A stretch of DNA of 64,000 bases, from assembly GCF_009846755.1 (NCBI RefSeq), contig NZ_AQOR01000003.1, positions 124,001 to 188,000 of the forward strand, read 5' to 3'. Shown piece by piece: positions 9,154 through 18,323 of this stretch. Every line of letters starts with the position of its first letter. Positions within the stretch are counted from its first letter, which is position 1. Made by a program: the position numbers and the translations under genes. The stretch comes from Alcanivorax sp. S71-1-4 (lineage in GTDB: Bacteria > Pseudomonadota > Gammaproteobacteria > Pseudomonadales > Alcanivoracaceae). The notes under the pieces were generated by a model. It searched no databases, was not told where the DNA came from, and saw only the letters and a program-made list of their open reading frames with translations.

Positions 9154-10979
9154 CGCGCAGCGCGCGCTTGTACATCACTCAGCGCCATCCAGGCCTGCGC
9201 CGCCAGCCCGTTCAGCCGCGGGCGTTCGCGCGCAATCCACTCCAGCGCCAGCGTTTCAATCGCGGCCTGCTGGCGTTGCATCAACTGTTCGCCACGGGCG
9301 TCCAGTTCATCCACGGCCTGGGTCAGGTCGGTGAGTGCGCTGCGCCACTGGGCCAGCCGGCCACTGTCGTCGGTGGCGGCGCGCGCGACGCGCCCGCGCA
9401 GGGCATCGGTATCCTGCAATAGCCGCTGCGCTTCATTCAGCACCTTGCGGTGCTGCCACTGGCGCGGCACCTGATCATCCTGCAGATCCCAGGCCAGAAG
9501 CCCTTCGTAGAAGGCCAGTTTTTCGCGCACGTTCGGTCGCACCCGGTCGCCCCATTTTTCCGCCAGGGCACGCGCTTCTGTCAGGGCCGCCAACAGCCGC
9601 GTTTCCTGTTCATCGCCCAAAGCACGCCAGTCGTTATCCAGCACCGCCGCATCCAGACGCTCGAACAGATGCTGAAGCTGCTGGTCCAGCCGCGCCGCGT
9701 CCACCTCTGCCAGCAGCGCGTGGGCCTGGGGCACCCGTTCCTGATGGCGCGTTTCGTGCGCGGCAAGCAGTTGCTCCATGGCCGGCAGCGCGGCGCGCCA
9801 GCGCGTCAGCAGGCGGCGCTGGCGCAGCAGTTCGTGATAATTGCGCCAGGCAGAGTGGAAGGCATGCGAGGCAAACAGCGCACGAAACGAGACGAAACTG
9901 TCCGCGCGCTCTGGCACCAGCGGCGGCAACGGGTCCATCGCCGTGCTCCAGGGCACCTCGCCGAGCAGTTCGGTGAACCAGTCACCGGCACGGATCTGTT
10001 CAGACAGCGTTCCCAGGTAACGATAGTGTGCGGTGTAACCCTCGATGGCGTTGCGATAACCCTGTTCGGCGGCGGCGTAGTCACCCAGGTCTTCATACAC
10101 ACCGGGCAGCAACAACGCACCTTCCTGCACCGGTTCATACTGCATCGGCCGTGCCACCAGCTGTTGCAACGAACCGAGTGCGCGCGCCGGCGCCCCCTGA
10201 TCCAGCGCTGCGCGCGCGTGCAGCAACAGCGACAGTTCTGCATACGGCCCGTCGAGCCGCGCAAAGCCCATGTAGTAGGCAGCCTGCTGCGGCTCGCCCT
10301 GGCGCAGGTGGTGCACCCCCAGCGCCAGCAGGGCACGGTCCTTGATGGCATTGATTTCCGCATCGCCGGGCGGCAAGGCGGTCAGTTCGCGCAATGACAG
10401 CAGGCCAGCCTCGCCCTGCCCGGCGTTGATGCGGCTCACCGCCAGGTTGTATTTGAGGTAGGCATTCAGGCGGCTGCCGGCGTCCAGTTGGGCGAGTGCC
10501 GCCAGCGTCTCGTCGTAGCGCCCCAGCCGCATCAGGATGCGGGTGCGCAAGGCATGATAGTGCTCACGCAGATCGTCCGGCACCTGCGTGACGCGCTGAT
10601 CAAGCAGGGCCAGCGCCTGCGCAGGCCGGGCGCGTCGATAGTACAGTTCGGCCAGATGTATCCAGATGCGCGTCGACAGGGACGGATCGATGTCTTCCGT
10701 GAGCAGGGCATCAAACAGCACCTCGGCGTCCTGCGGCATGTCGTAGGCGATATACAGCACACCCAGCATCACCCGTGCCCGATCCCGTTGGGTCGGCAGG
10801 GCGTTGCTGTCCAGCGCCACCAGCGTGGTGGTCAGCGCCGCGAAATACTGCTGCTGGAAATAGTCGTAGAGGATCTGCCCGTAGGCCGGGTCTTCGACGC
10901 GGTGGGGCGCGTGCAGCGGCGTCGCCGGCGCGACAGCCGGCCACATCACGAGCAGCAGCAATGACAGGACGCGGCGCAT
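9150..10979 (-). CDS. exported tetratricopeptide-repeat protein
   Basis: A 609-residue protein with a signal peptide (MRRVLSLLLLVMWPAVAPATP) and multiple TPR-like helical pairs over residues of about 30-330 (TRIWIHLAELYYRRARPAQALALLDQ, YDETLAALAQLDAGSRLNAYLKYNLAVSRI, YEDLGDYAAAEQGYRNAIEGY). A coiled, Gln/Arg/Ala-rich C-terminal half follows. The ATG at 10979 overlaps the upstream stop as TGATG, which favours it over the GTG one codon earlier and implies translational coupling. The stop codon TAG is provided by the end of the dispersed repeat. Function is unknown; the TPRs suggest a periplasmic scaffold, perhaps for envelope assembly with its operon partner. Confidence 0.75.
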   Translation of the reverse strand: MRRVLSLLLLVMWPAVAPATPLHAPHRVEDPAYGQILYDYFQQQYFAALTTTLVALDSNALPTQRDRARVMLGVLYIAYDMPQDAEVLFDALLTEDIDPSLSTRIWIHLAELYYRRARPAQALALLDQRVTQVPDDLREHYHALRTRILMRLGRYDETLAALAQLDAGSRLNAYLKYNLAVSRINAGQGEAGLLSLRELTALPPGDAEINAIKDRALLALGVHHLRQGEPQQAAYYMGFARLDGPYAELSLLLHARAALDQGAPARALGSLQQLVARPMQYEPVQEGALLLPGVYEDLGDYAAAEQGYRNAIEGYTAHYRYLGTLSEQIRAGDWFTELLGEVPWSTAMDPLPPLVPERADSFVSFRALFASHAFHSAWRNYHELLRQRRLLTRWRAALPAMEQLLAAHETRHQERVPQAHALLAEVDAARLDQQLQHLFERLDAAVLDNDWRALGDEQETRLLAALTEARALAEKWGDRVRPNVREKLAFYEGLLAWDLQDDQVPRQWQHRKVLNEAQRLLQDTDALRGRVARAATDDSGRLAQWRSALTDLTQAVDELDARGEQLMQRQQAAIETLALEWIARERPRLNGLAAQAWMALSDVQARAAR

Positions 10980-11491
10980 CACTGCCAGTTGCGGAAGACG
11001 ATATTGGGTTGCTGCGCCGCCGCATCATCTTCCAGGCGCACCTGGATATAGTGCTGGCCGCTGGCCTTCTCGAACGTCAGCGTGCCGGCGCGGCGAATTT
11101 CACGGCCGTTCGGGCCGATGCCGGTGACAAAGGCGGTGAGTTCATGCTCGCCATTGCGCAGGTTGGTGGTGTGCAGCCGCTGCACTGCGCCGTTTCTGAG
11201 CGCGCGAATTTCGCGTTCGGTATAGAGGTGGCTCACCAGGGTGTCGCCGTCCAGCTTCAGCGTGACCGCGTCCGGCGTGAAAAAGCGGCCCACATCCAGA
11301 GAGAGAAACAGCGTCACGCGCGTGTCGGCGGGGAACAGCAGTTCCTCCTCCATCAGCAGCATACGCTTGTTGATATCCAGTATGTCGCGCCGGAACTGCG
11401 CGCTGTCGTCGCTCAGTTCGCCGGCCACGGCCACGCCGCTGCACAGCAGCAACACCGCACACAGCAGGCGGCGCCATAAAGTCAGGCTCAC
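10979..11491 (-). CDS. exported protein of unknown function, partner of TPR protein
   Basis: A 170-residue protein with a signal peptide (VSLTLWRRLLCAVLLLCSGVAVAG) and a short helical stretch rich in charged residues (RRDILDINKRMLLMEEELLFP). A predicted beta-rich domain follows, carrying VTLKLDGDTLVSHLYTEREIRAL and GEHELTAFVTGIGPNGREIRR. The GTG start is set by a GGGGA site 6 nt upstream. It is translationally coupled (TGATG) to the TPR gene, so the two proteins are probably made together. I do not recognise a named family. Confidence 0.65.
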   Translation of the reverse strand: MSLTLWRRLLCAVLLLCSGVAVAGELSDDSAQFRRDILDINKRMLLMEEELLFPADTRVTLFLSLDVGRFFTPDAVTLKLDGDTLVSHLYTEREIRALRNGAVQRLHTTNLRNGEHELTAFVTGIGPNGREIRRAGTLTFEKASGQHYIQVRLEDDAAAQQPNIVFRNWQ

Positions 11492-11565
11492 GATGATTCC
11501 CCAATCAGGCGTTCCCCAGTGATACCGAATCTAGCACGGGCGCCCGACGCCTGGCGCGCACCCGG

Positions 11566-12585
11566 TCACAGCCCTGCACGGGCATGGCGGGCAAAGGCGC
11601 CGGGTGTGATGCCGGTCCAGCGGCGAAACGCATGGATAAAGCTGGCCACTTCGGCGTAGCCCAGCCGGGCCGCCACCTCTTCCACGTTAAAGCCCCCGGC
11701 CCGCAGCATCTCTTCCGCCAGGGTCTGGCGGACTTCCTCCACCAGCGCGCGGAAGCTGGTGTCCTGGGCCTCAAGTTGCCGGCGCAGGGTACGGGAGCTG
11801 ACGTGCAGTGCCCGGGCCACCTGCTCCATGTCCGGCATGTTGGCCGCCGACGCTAGCAACTGCTCGCGCACCTGCCCGGCAAGACCGGCGCGGGCGCGGC
11901 GGCGGGCCAGCAGGTCGCGGCACTGGGCTTCGCACAACCGGCGCGTATGGCTGTTGGCCTGCGGGAGCGGCAGGTCCAGCAGGCGAGCATCGAACGCGGC
12001 CATGTCCAGCGGCTGGCTGAACATCGGCATGATGCTGAAAATCTGTTCATACGGCGTCAGGTCGGCCGGGGCCGCATGACGGAAACAGACGCGCCGCTGC
12101 GGCAGCGGCGTATCGAACAACTCTCGCTGGAGCGTGGCGATGGCGGCCGCGTCGCGCTCCAGCAGAAACACGCGCACATCCTCTGGCAGGTGGCTGCCGT
12201 CCAGACGCAGGCGCGCCTCCCCGCCGGCCTCTTCCAGCCAGATGCGGGCAAAGGCGAAAGTCAGGTCCAGATAGTGGATGCCGAGTTCCACCGCACTGCG
12301 CAGGCTGGGGCTGCTGACCAGGCCAAAGCCCCAGATACCATAGCTGGTCAGGTGGTACCGCTGCCCGGCCAGCACGCCAGGGCCGGGGCCGCTGCCGATC
12401 TGCGCGACCAGATTGCGGACCAGATGCAGTTCTTGCCCGGCAGTAATCTCGGCCAGCGGATCGCCCAGCAGCGCGTCGGTGAGCCCGGTGTCACGCAGGC
12501 AGGTCGCCACAGGGACGCCCAGCTCCTCACCAAGCTGACAAAGCAGTTGTACCGAGGCGGTGCCACGCCGCGCCTGAAGATCCAT
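11566..12585 (-). CDS. AraC-family regulator with arabinose-binding-like N domain
   Basis: A 339-residue regulator. The N-terminal part (about 20-200) matches the arabinose-binding-type domain of OruR/ArgR-like AraC regulators (YGIWGFGLVSSPSLRSAVELGIHYLDLT). The C-terminus carries two helix-turn-helix units, MEQVARALHVSSRTLRRQLEAQ and VEEVAARLGYAEVASFIHAFRRWTGITPGAFAR, the latter being the classic AraC signature. It is divergent from the BVMO-esterase-SDR operon with a 115-bp shared promoter region containing a perfect palindrome. By analogy with such arrangements it is the likely activator of that operon in response to its substrate. Confidence 0.9.
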   Translation of the reverse strand: MDLQARRGTASVQLLCQLGEELGVPVATCLRDTGLTDALLGDPLAEITAGQELHLVRNLVAQIGSGPGPGVLAGQRYHLTSYGIWGFGLVSSPSLRSAVELGIHYLDLTFAFARIWLEEAGGEARLRLDGSHLPEDVRVFLLERDAAAIATLQRELFDTPLPQRRVCFRHAAPADLTPYEQIFSIMPMFSQPLDMAAFDARLLDLPLPQANSHTRRLCEAQCRDLLARRRARAGLAGQVREQLLASAANMPDMEQVARALHVSSRTLRRQLEAQDTSFRALVEEVRQTLAEEMLRAGGFNVEEVAARLGYAEVASFIHAFRRWTGITPGAFARHARAGL

Positions 12586-12622
12586 GATGCCACTCGACCG
12601 GATGTCCGAAAATCACAATCTA

Positions 12623-12639
12623 ATGGCCGCTGCGGCCAT
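12623..12639. promoter_or_regulatory. palindrome in AraC/BVMO divergent promoter region
   Basis: ATGGCCGCTGCGGCCAT is a perfect 17-bp palindrome in the 115-bp space between the divergent araC-type gene and the monooxygenase. Its position suits an operator, although AraC proteins usually bind direct repeats, so another regulator could be involved. Confidence 0.35.
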
Positions 12640-12700
12640 AAACAAGCCGCCCGGCCTGCACTAGCATCCCCAGCATCAGGGACTGTGATCGGGATATGTC

Positions 12701-14161
12701 ATGCAGAACACATTTGAAGTGGCCATCATCGGCGCCGGCTTTGGCGGCCTGGGCATGGCCATCAACCTCAAGAAAGCGGGCCGGGAGTCGCTGGTGCTGC
12801 TGGAAAAGGCCGATGACGTCGGCGGCTGCTGGCGTGAGAACAGCTACCCGGGCGCCGCCTGCGATGTGCCCTCGTACCTGTATTCCTATTCCTTCGAGCG
12901 CAAGCCGGACTGGTCGCGGCGCTTCGCCCCGCAGGCGGAAATCTTCGATTACCTCAGGCATTGTGCGCGCAAGTATGACCTGTACCGGCATATCCGCTTC
13001 GGCACCGAAGTGGCCGGCGCCCGCTTCGATGAGACGGCGGGCCTGTGGCGTATCGAGACCCACGGTGGCGAGACGGTCAGCGCCCGTTACCTGATCACCG
13101 CCACGGGCCAGCTCAATCGCCCGGCCATTCCCCACCTGCCTGGCATCGACCACTTCCAGGGCCCGGCCTTTCATTCGGCACAGTGGCGTCACGACCTCGA
13201 CCTGACCGGAAAAAAGGTTGCCGTCATCGGCACCGGCGCCAGCGCGATCCAGTTCGTACCGGCCATTGCGCCGCAGGTCAGCCGGCTAACGCTGTTCCAG
13301 CGCTCCGCGCCCTATGTGATCCCCAAGGCCGACCGCCCCTACACACGGCTGGAAAAAGCCCTGATCGCACGCTCACCGCTGCTCCAGAAAATCAGCCGTG
13401 GCGGCATTTATTCGCTGTACGAAACCCGCGTGCTCGGTTTCACCGCGCTACAGCAAATATTGACCCTGTACACCCGCAAGGCCCGCTCGCTGATGCACAG
13501 GCACATCAAGGACCCGGTGTTGCGCCGCAAGCTGACCCCGGATTATCCGATCGGCTGCAAACGGGTGCTGATCTCCAACGACTATTATCCGGCGCTGGCC
13601 CGCGACAATGTCGAAGTGATCGATACCGGTATCGAGTGCATCACCGCCACCGGCGTGCGGACCCGCGACGGCGCCGAGCATCCTGCCGAGGTGCTGATCT
13701 ACGGCACCGGCTTCCAGGCCACCGAGTTCCTGTCACCAATGCAGATCACCGGCCGCGACGGCATTGAACTGAACCAGGCCTGGCGCGATGGCGCCGAAGC
13801 CTACCTGGGCATCACCGTGCACGGTTTTCCGAACCTGTTCATGCTGTACGGCCCGAACACGAACCTCGGCCACAGCTCGATCGTCTATATGCTGGAAAGC
13901 CAGATCCAGTATGTGATGGACAGCCTCAGGACGATGGACGAACGCAACGCGCGCTCACTGGAAGTGCACGAGGCGTCACAACAGGTCTTCAATCTGGCGT
14001 TGCAGCAGCAGATCCGCAACACCGTCTGGGACAAGGGCTGCACAAGCTGGTACAAGACCGACAGCGGCAAAAACACCAATAACTGGCCGGGCTTCACCTT
14101 CCGCTACCGGCAACTGACGAGACGGATCAATCCGGATGACTACCACTTTACTGCCCGCTGA
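12701..14161 (+). CDS. flavin-dependent Baeyer-Villiger-type monooxygenase
   Basis: A 486-residue FAD/NADPH class B monooxygenase that would insert oxygen next to a ketone, giving an ester or lactone. Visible motifs in order are: FAD Rossmann GAGFGGLG (residues 11-18); VGGCWRENSYPGAACDVPS; the BVMO fingerprint F-x-G-x-x-x-H-x-x-x-W (FQGPAFHSAQW, starting at about 152); the NADPH Rossmann GTGASA (about 177); and a C-terminal HGFPNLFMLYGPNTNLGH. The length fits type I BVMOs. Alternatives within the family are AlmA-like alkane hydroxylases or EthA. The downstream esterase overlaps by 26 nt and an SDR follows, the logical order ketone to ester to alcohol/acid. Confidence 0.9.
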   Translation: MQNTFEVAIIGAGFGGLGMAINLKKAGRESLVLLEKADDVGGCWRENSYPGAACDVPSYLYSYSFERKPDWSRRFAPQAEIFDYLRHCARKYDLYRHIRFGTEVAGARFDETAGLWRIETHGGETVSARYLITATGQLNRPAIPHLPGIDHFQGPAFHSAQWRHDLDLTGKKVAVIGTGASAIQFVPAIAPQVSRLTLFQRSAPYVIPKADRPYTRLEKALIARSPLLQKISRGGIYSLYETRVLGFTALQQILTLYTRKARSLMHRHIKDPVLRRKLTPDYPIGCKRVLISNDYYPALARDNVEVIDTGIECITATGVRTRDGAEHPAEVLIYGTGFQATEFLSPMQITGRDGIELNQAWRDGAEAYLGITVHGFPNLFMLYGPNTNLGHSSIVYMLESQIQYVMDSLRTMDERNARSLEVHEASQQVFNLALQQQIRNTVWDKGCTSWYKTDSGKNTNNWPGFTFRYRQLTRRINPDDYHFTAR

Positions 14162-15065
14162 CACCCGGCGCGGCCAGCAACTGGCGGCGGCGGCGCTGCG
14201 GCTGGCGCTGCGCACGCTGGTCAAACCGATGTTCCACCCGGCAGTGCCGGTCACGATGCTGCGCCGCGGCCTGCGGCTGTCGGCGCTGACCACCCTGACC
14301 GCGCGCGGCGTCGAGCGCAGCGCAGTATCGCTCGACGGTGTCCCGGCCGAATACCTGCGTGTCCGCGACAGCGAACCTGCCCGGGCACTGCTGTACCTGC
14401 ACGGCGGCGCTTACGTGGTCGGCGGCCCCGGCACCCACCGGGCGCTGACCAGCCATCTGGCGCAGATCAGCGGGGCGGGGGTGTTCGTAGCCGATTACCG
14501 GCTGGCACCGGAGCATCCGTTCCCGGCGGCACAGGACGACGCCGTGACGGCCTACCAGGGCCTGCTGGCGCAGGGCTATGCGCCGGAGAACATCCTCATC
14601 GGCGGCGACTCTGCCGGCGGCGGGCTGACGCTTTCCACGGCACTGCGCCTGCGCGACAGCGGCCTGCCCCTGCCAGCCGGCCTGATCCTGATTTCGCCCT
14701 GGGCGGACCTCACACACCCGGCCGCGCAGCATGCCCGGCAGCCGGATGAGGTGATGCTGAGCTGGCGCACGCTGGAGCACGCTGCCGACCTGTACGCGCC
14801 GGCCCGGCGCGAACTGCCGTATGTCTCGCCGCTGCGCGCCGACCTGCGCGGCCTGCCGCCGTGCCTGACCATTGGCGCCACCGATGAAATCCTGGCCGAC
14901 GACACCTTGCGGCTTACCGAGGCGCTGGCCAGCGCCGGCGTCGCACACCACACCGTGATCTACCAGACCATGTGGCACGTCTTTGCCGTGCACGCGGGTG
15001 TCCTCAGCAGCGCTGACGACGCCATCGCGCGCATGGCGGCCTTTATTCAACGGGGACTGCAATGA
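14136..15065 (+). CDS. HSL-family alpha/beta hydrolase (esterase)
   Basis: A 309-residue carboxylesterase of the hormone-sensitive-lipase type. The oxyanion motif is HGGAYVVGG (His89 onward) and the nucleophile elbow GDSAGG carries Ser159. The acid is likely Asp250 in ATDEIL and the base His281 in MWHVF. YRLAPEHPFPAAQDD is the usual family stretch. It starts inside the end of the monooxygenase gene (26-nt overlap) and overlaps the SDR gene by ATGA, so all three are translationally coupled. It probably hydrolyses the ester formed by the BVMO. Confidence 0.9.
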   Translation: MTTTLLPADTRRGQQLAAAALRLALRTLVKPMFHPAVPVTMLRRGLRLSALTTLTARGVERSAVSLDGVPAEYLRVRDSEPARALLYLHGGAYVVGGPGTHRALTSHLAQISGAGVFVADYRLAPEHPFPAAQDDAVTAYQGLLAQGYAPENILIGGDSAGGGLTLSTALRLRDSGLPLPAGLILISPWADLTHPAAQHARQPDEVMLSWRTLEHAADLYAPARRELPYVSPLRADLRGLPPCLTIGATDEILADDTLRLTEALASAGVAHHTVIYQTMWHVFAVHAGVLSSADDAIARMAAFIQRGLQ

Positions 15066-15832
15066 GCAACAGCATTCTGATCACCGGTGCCGCTTCCGGC
15101 ATCGGCCTGGCCACCGCGCAACTGTTCCACCAGAAGGGCTGGCGCGTGGGCTTGCTGGATATCAATCACCGCGATCTGGAGCGCATCGCGGGCGGCCTGC
15201 GCGGCACCGACGGCGCGCCGGCCTGGCACCGGGCGCTGGATGTCAGCGACAGCGAGGCGGCACAGGCCGCGGTGGATGATTTCGCCCGGGATCATGGGCT
15301 GAGGGTGCTGTTCAATTGCGCCGGCATCCTGCGCACCGGGCATTTCGATGACGTACCGCTGGCCGAGCACGAACAGACCCTGCGCATCAATGTGCTCGGC
15401 CTGATCATCATGACCCGTGCCGCCCTGCCCTGGCTGAAACAGGCCGAGCGCCCCGTGGTGATCAACATGAGTTCCGCCTCGGCCGTGCACGGCATCCCGC
15501 ACCTGGCCAGCTATTCTGCCTCCAAGTTTGCGGTACGCGGGCTGACCGAGGCGCTGAACCTGGAATGGCGCGAGCAGGGCATCCACGTCTGCGACCTGAT
15601 GCCGCCGTTCGTGAACACGCCAATGCTGTCACAACAGGCGTTCATCCCGCCGGTGCTGCGCAAGCTGGGCGTCAACATGGGCCCGGAGAAAGTCGCCCGC
15701 GCAGCCTGGCGGGCAGTGGACAGCAAGGCGGTGCATCACGCCATCGGCCTGCAGTTCAACGGGCTGGTCACGATGGAGAAGCTGGCGCCGAAGGCGGTGA
15801 CACGGCAGTTGATCGGCTGGTTGAGCCGCTGA
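15062..15832 (+). CDS. short-chain dehydrogenase/reductase
   Basis: A 256-residue classical SDR with cofactor motif TGAASGIG (residues 8-15), NAG-type NCAG, catalytic Ser in MSSASAVHG and active-site Y151-S-A-S-K155. The Asp after beta-2 (LLDINHRD) suggests NAD(H) preference. It is the last gene of the BVMO operon, with a 4-nt overlap with the esterase. Its plausible role is oxidising the alcohol to the ketone substrate of the BVMO, or the alcohol released by the esterase. Confidence 0.9.
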   Translation: MSNSILITGAASGIGLATAQLFHQKGWRVGLLDINHRDLERIAGGLRGTDGAPAWHRALDVSDSEAAQAAVDDFARDHGLRVLFNCAGILRTGHFDDVPLAEHEQTLRINVLGLIIMTRAALPWLKQAERPVVINMSSASAVHGIPHLASYSASKFAVRGLTEALNLEWREQGIHVCDLMPPFVNTPMLSQQAFIPPVLRKLGVNMGPEKVARAAWRAVDSKAVHHAIGLQFNGLVTMEKLAPKAVTRQLIGWLSR

Positions 15833-15841
15833 CGGCGCGCC

Positions 15842-16189
<348 letters not shown>

Positions 16190-16439
16190 TCACTGCGGAA
16201 AAAAGGATCCGGCGTGCCGCCCGCCCTGCCAGGGCCACCGCACGCCACGGGAGGATCACCTTAATCCAGCGCCACCGGCATGGCCAGTGTCTACGAGCCG
16301 TCACTGCCGGCGTGGCACGGTTCACACCTGTAACGTTAATAATCAACAAATCGCCCGACGGTAGGATGAGCCGGCTGGCCGCAACTGTCATAATATCCGC
16401 CGCTTTATTCTCGTGGTGACGACCGACAAGCAGGCAGAC

Positions 16440-17321
16440 ATGGCAACCCTCTTCGTAGATAACCTGACAGTGCTCGATTTCTCCTACCTGCACGGCAAAC
16501 GCGGCATGGTGGGCGAATCCTGGATCGTTGATCTGGAACTGACCGGCGATCTCGACGATCAGGGCATGGTGTTCGACTTTGGCCTGATCAAGAAAGCCGT
16601 GAAACGGGCTGTGGACGCCACCGTGGACCACAAGCTGGTGGTACCCGCCGACAGCGATCACCTGGTGTCCGGCCAGCCGGGCGGTGACGTCAATCTGGAG
16701 TGGGTCTATCAGGGCGGCACCCTGCGCATGAAGGCGCCCGAGTGCAGCACCGTGTTCCTGCCAGGCTCGGAGGTCACCAAAAGCACCCTGACCCTGTTCC
16801 TGCTGGATATCGTCCAGCCCGTGCTGCCCGCCAACGTGCGCGAGCTGGTGCTGACGCTGCGCGAAGAAGATATCGGCACCGCACCGAGCTACCACTACTC
16901 CCACGGCCTGAAGAAACACGACGGCAACTGCCAGCGCATCGCCCACGGCCACCGTTCCTGCATCCAGATTTTCGAGAACGGCCGTCGCAGCCGCTATTGG
17001 GAGAAACTCTGGGCCGACCGCTGGGAAGATATCTACATCGGCACCCGCGAAGACCTGGAAGGCACCTATTACATTGATGAAGTGCCACACCACCGCTTCC
17101 GCTATGAAGCCGAGCAGGGCCTGTTCGAGCTGCTGATCCCCGAGGATCACTGCTACCTGATCGACACCGACTCCACCGTGGAGCACCTGGCCGAGCACAT
17201 CGCCCGCCAGCTCGCCGACGAGGCGCCCGGCAAGCACTTTCGCGTGCGTGCCTTTGAAGGGGTGGCGAAAGGGGCGCTGGCGGAAGCAGGGTCGCTGGGG
17301 CCAAGGGGGCCGGTGGGTTGA
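16440..17321 (+). CDS. two-domain 6-carboxytetrahydropterin/6-pyruvoyl-tetrahydropterin synthase-like protein
   Basis: A 293-residue protein, about twice the length of QueD/PTPS. The N-terminal half is a degenerate copy (FSYLHGKRGMVGESW with no HGH). The C-terminal half keeps the metal-binding pattern, YSHGLKKHDGNCQRIAHGH near residues 152-170, where HGH and an upstream His would bind zinc and the Cys could act in catalysis. The ATG at 16440 starts the conserved domain; GTG codons at 16413 and 16416 are less likely. Family members convert dihydroneopterin triphosphate in folate/queuosine/biopterin routes. No queuosine neighbour is present, so the substrate is uncertain. Confidence 0.75.
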   Translation: MATLFVDNLTVLDFSYLHGKRGMVGESWIVDLELTGDLDDQGMVFDFGLIKKAVKRAVDATVDHKLVVPADSDHLVSGQPGGDVNLEWVYQGGTLRMKAPECSTVFLPGSEVTKSTLTLFLLDIVQPVLPANVRELVLTLREEDIGTAPSYHYSHGLKKHDGNCQRIAHGHRSCIQIFENGRRSRYWEKLWADRWEDIYIGTREDLEGTYYIDEVPHHRFRYEAEQGLFELLIPEDHCYLIDTDSTVEHLAEHIARQLADEAPGKHFRVRAFEGVAKGALAEAGSLGPRGPVG

Positions 17322-17351
17322 GAAGCCGACCGAACGCTTAGCGTCACCCGC

Positions 17352-18323
17352 TCAAATATCCTGTTCGCGCTCGTCCGGGTCCTCGCGCAGGATATTCCCG
17401 GCCTCTTCCTGAATCAGCTTGCGCAGCCAGCGGTGCGCCGCGTTGTGATGCAGCAGCGGTGACCAGGCCATCTTCAGTTCAAAACGCGGAATCACGAACG
17501 GCGGGTCCTTGATCACCAGCCGGGGGTTCTGGGCCTGCATGCGCGCCACCCGGCTTGGCAGCGTCGCCACCAGGTCGTTGTTCATCGCCAGCAACGCCGG
17601 CATCTGATAGTGCCGGGTAAAGATGGAGATGCGCCGGGTCTTGCCGATCCGCGCCAGCGCCTGGTCGATCCAGCCCAGCCCACCGAGTTTCTCCGGGTTC
17701 ATGCCGAAGCCGACACCAAAGCCGGTCTTGGACACCCAGATGTGCTGGGCACTGAGGTAGGCATCCAGATTGAAATCCCGCGCCAGCGGGTTGCCACGGT
17801 TCAGCAGGCAGGAGAAATAGTCCTTCCACAGGGTGACCTGATGGAAGGAACGGGGAATCTCGTTGAAGCGGTTGATCGCCAGGTCCACCCTGCCCTGCTC
17901 CATGTCGGCATAGCTGACGTCGGAGGGCGTCAGAAAGTCGAGCACCACATTCGGCGCCTCCAGCCGCAGGCGGCGCACCAGATGTGGCACCAGCGTCGCT
18001 TCGGCGTAGTCACTGGTCATGATGCGGAACACCCGGCGGCTGCTGTCGGGCAGGAATTCTTCGTCCGGGGTCAGCATCGCCTCTGTCTGCGCGAGCACCT
18101 GACGCACCAGCGGCTGCAGCTCCAGCGCCCGCTCAGTGGGGTTCATGCCATTGGAGGTGCGGATCAGCAGCGGGTCCCCGAACAGTTCCCGCAGACGCTT
18201 GAGGCCGTTGCTCATGGCCGGCTGGGAGATGCCGAGCTGGTCGGCGGCACGGGTGACGTTCAGCTCGCGCAGCAGAACATCGAGATACTTAAGCAGGTTG
18301 AGATCAACGCGACCTATGTTCAT
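17352..18323 (-). CDS. LysR-family transcriptional regulator
   Basis: A 323-residue regulator from the ATG at 18323 (MNIGRVDLNLLKYLDVLLRE), preceded by an AGAG site. An upstream in-frame start at 18371 would add 16 residues that look non-native. The N-terminal winged helix is LNVTRAADQLGISQPAMSNGLKRLRELFGDPLLIRT, followed by a periplasmic-binding-protein-like effector domain (FRIMTSDYAEATLVPHLVRRL, DLAINRF). It resembles the NodD/LinR-like branch. Its own promoter and that of amrZ share the 323-bp intergenic region; its target is not evident. Confidence 0.92.
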   Translation of the reverse strand: MNIGRVDLNLLKYLDVLLRELNVTRAADQLGISQPAMSNGLKRLRELFGDPLLIRTSNGMNPTERALELQPLVRQVLAQTEAMLTPDEEFLPDSSRRVFRIMTSDYAEATLVPHLVRRLRLEAPNVVLDFLTPSDVSYADMEQGRVDLAINRFNEIPRSFHQVTLWKDYFSCLLNRGNPLARDFNLDAYLSAQHIWVSKTGFGVGFGMNPEKLGGLGWIDQALARIGKTRRISIFTRHYQMPALLAMNNDLVATLPSRVARMQAQNPRLVIKDPPFVIPRFELKMAWSPLLHHNAAHRWLRKLIQEEAGNILREDPDEREQDI

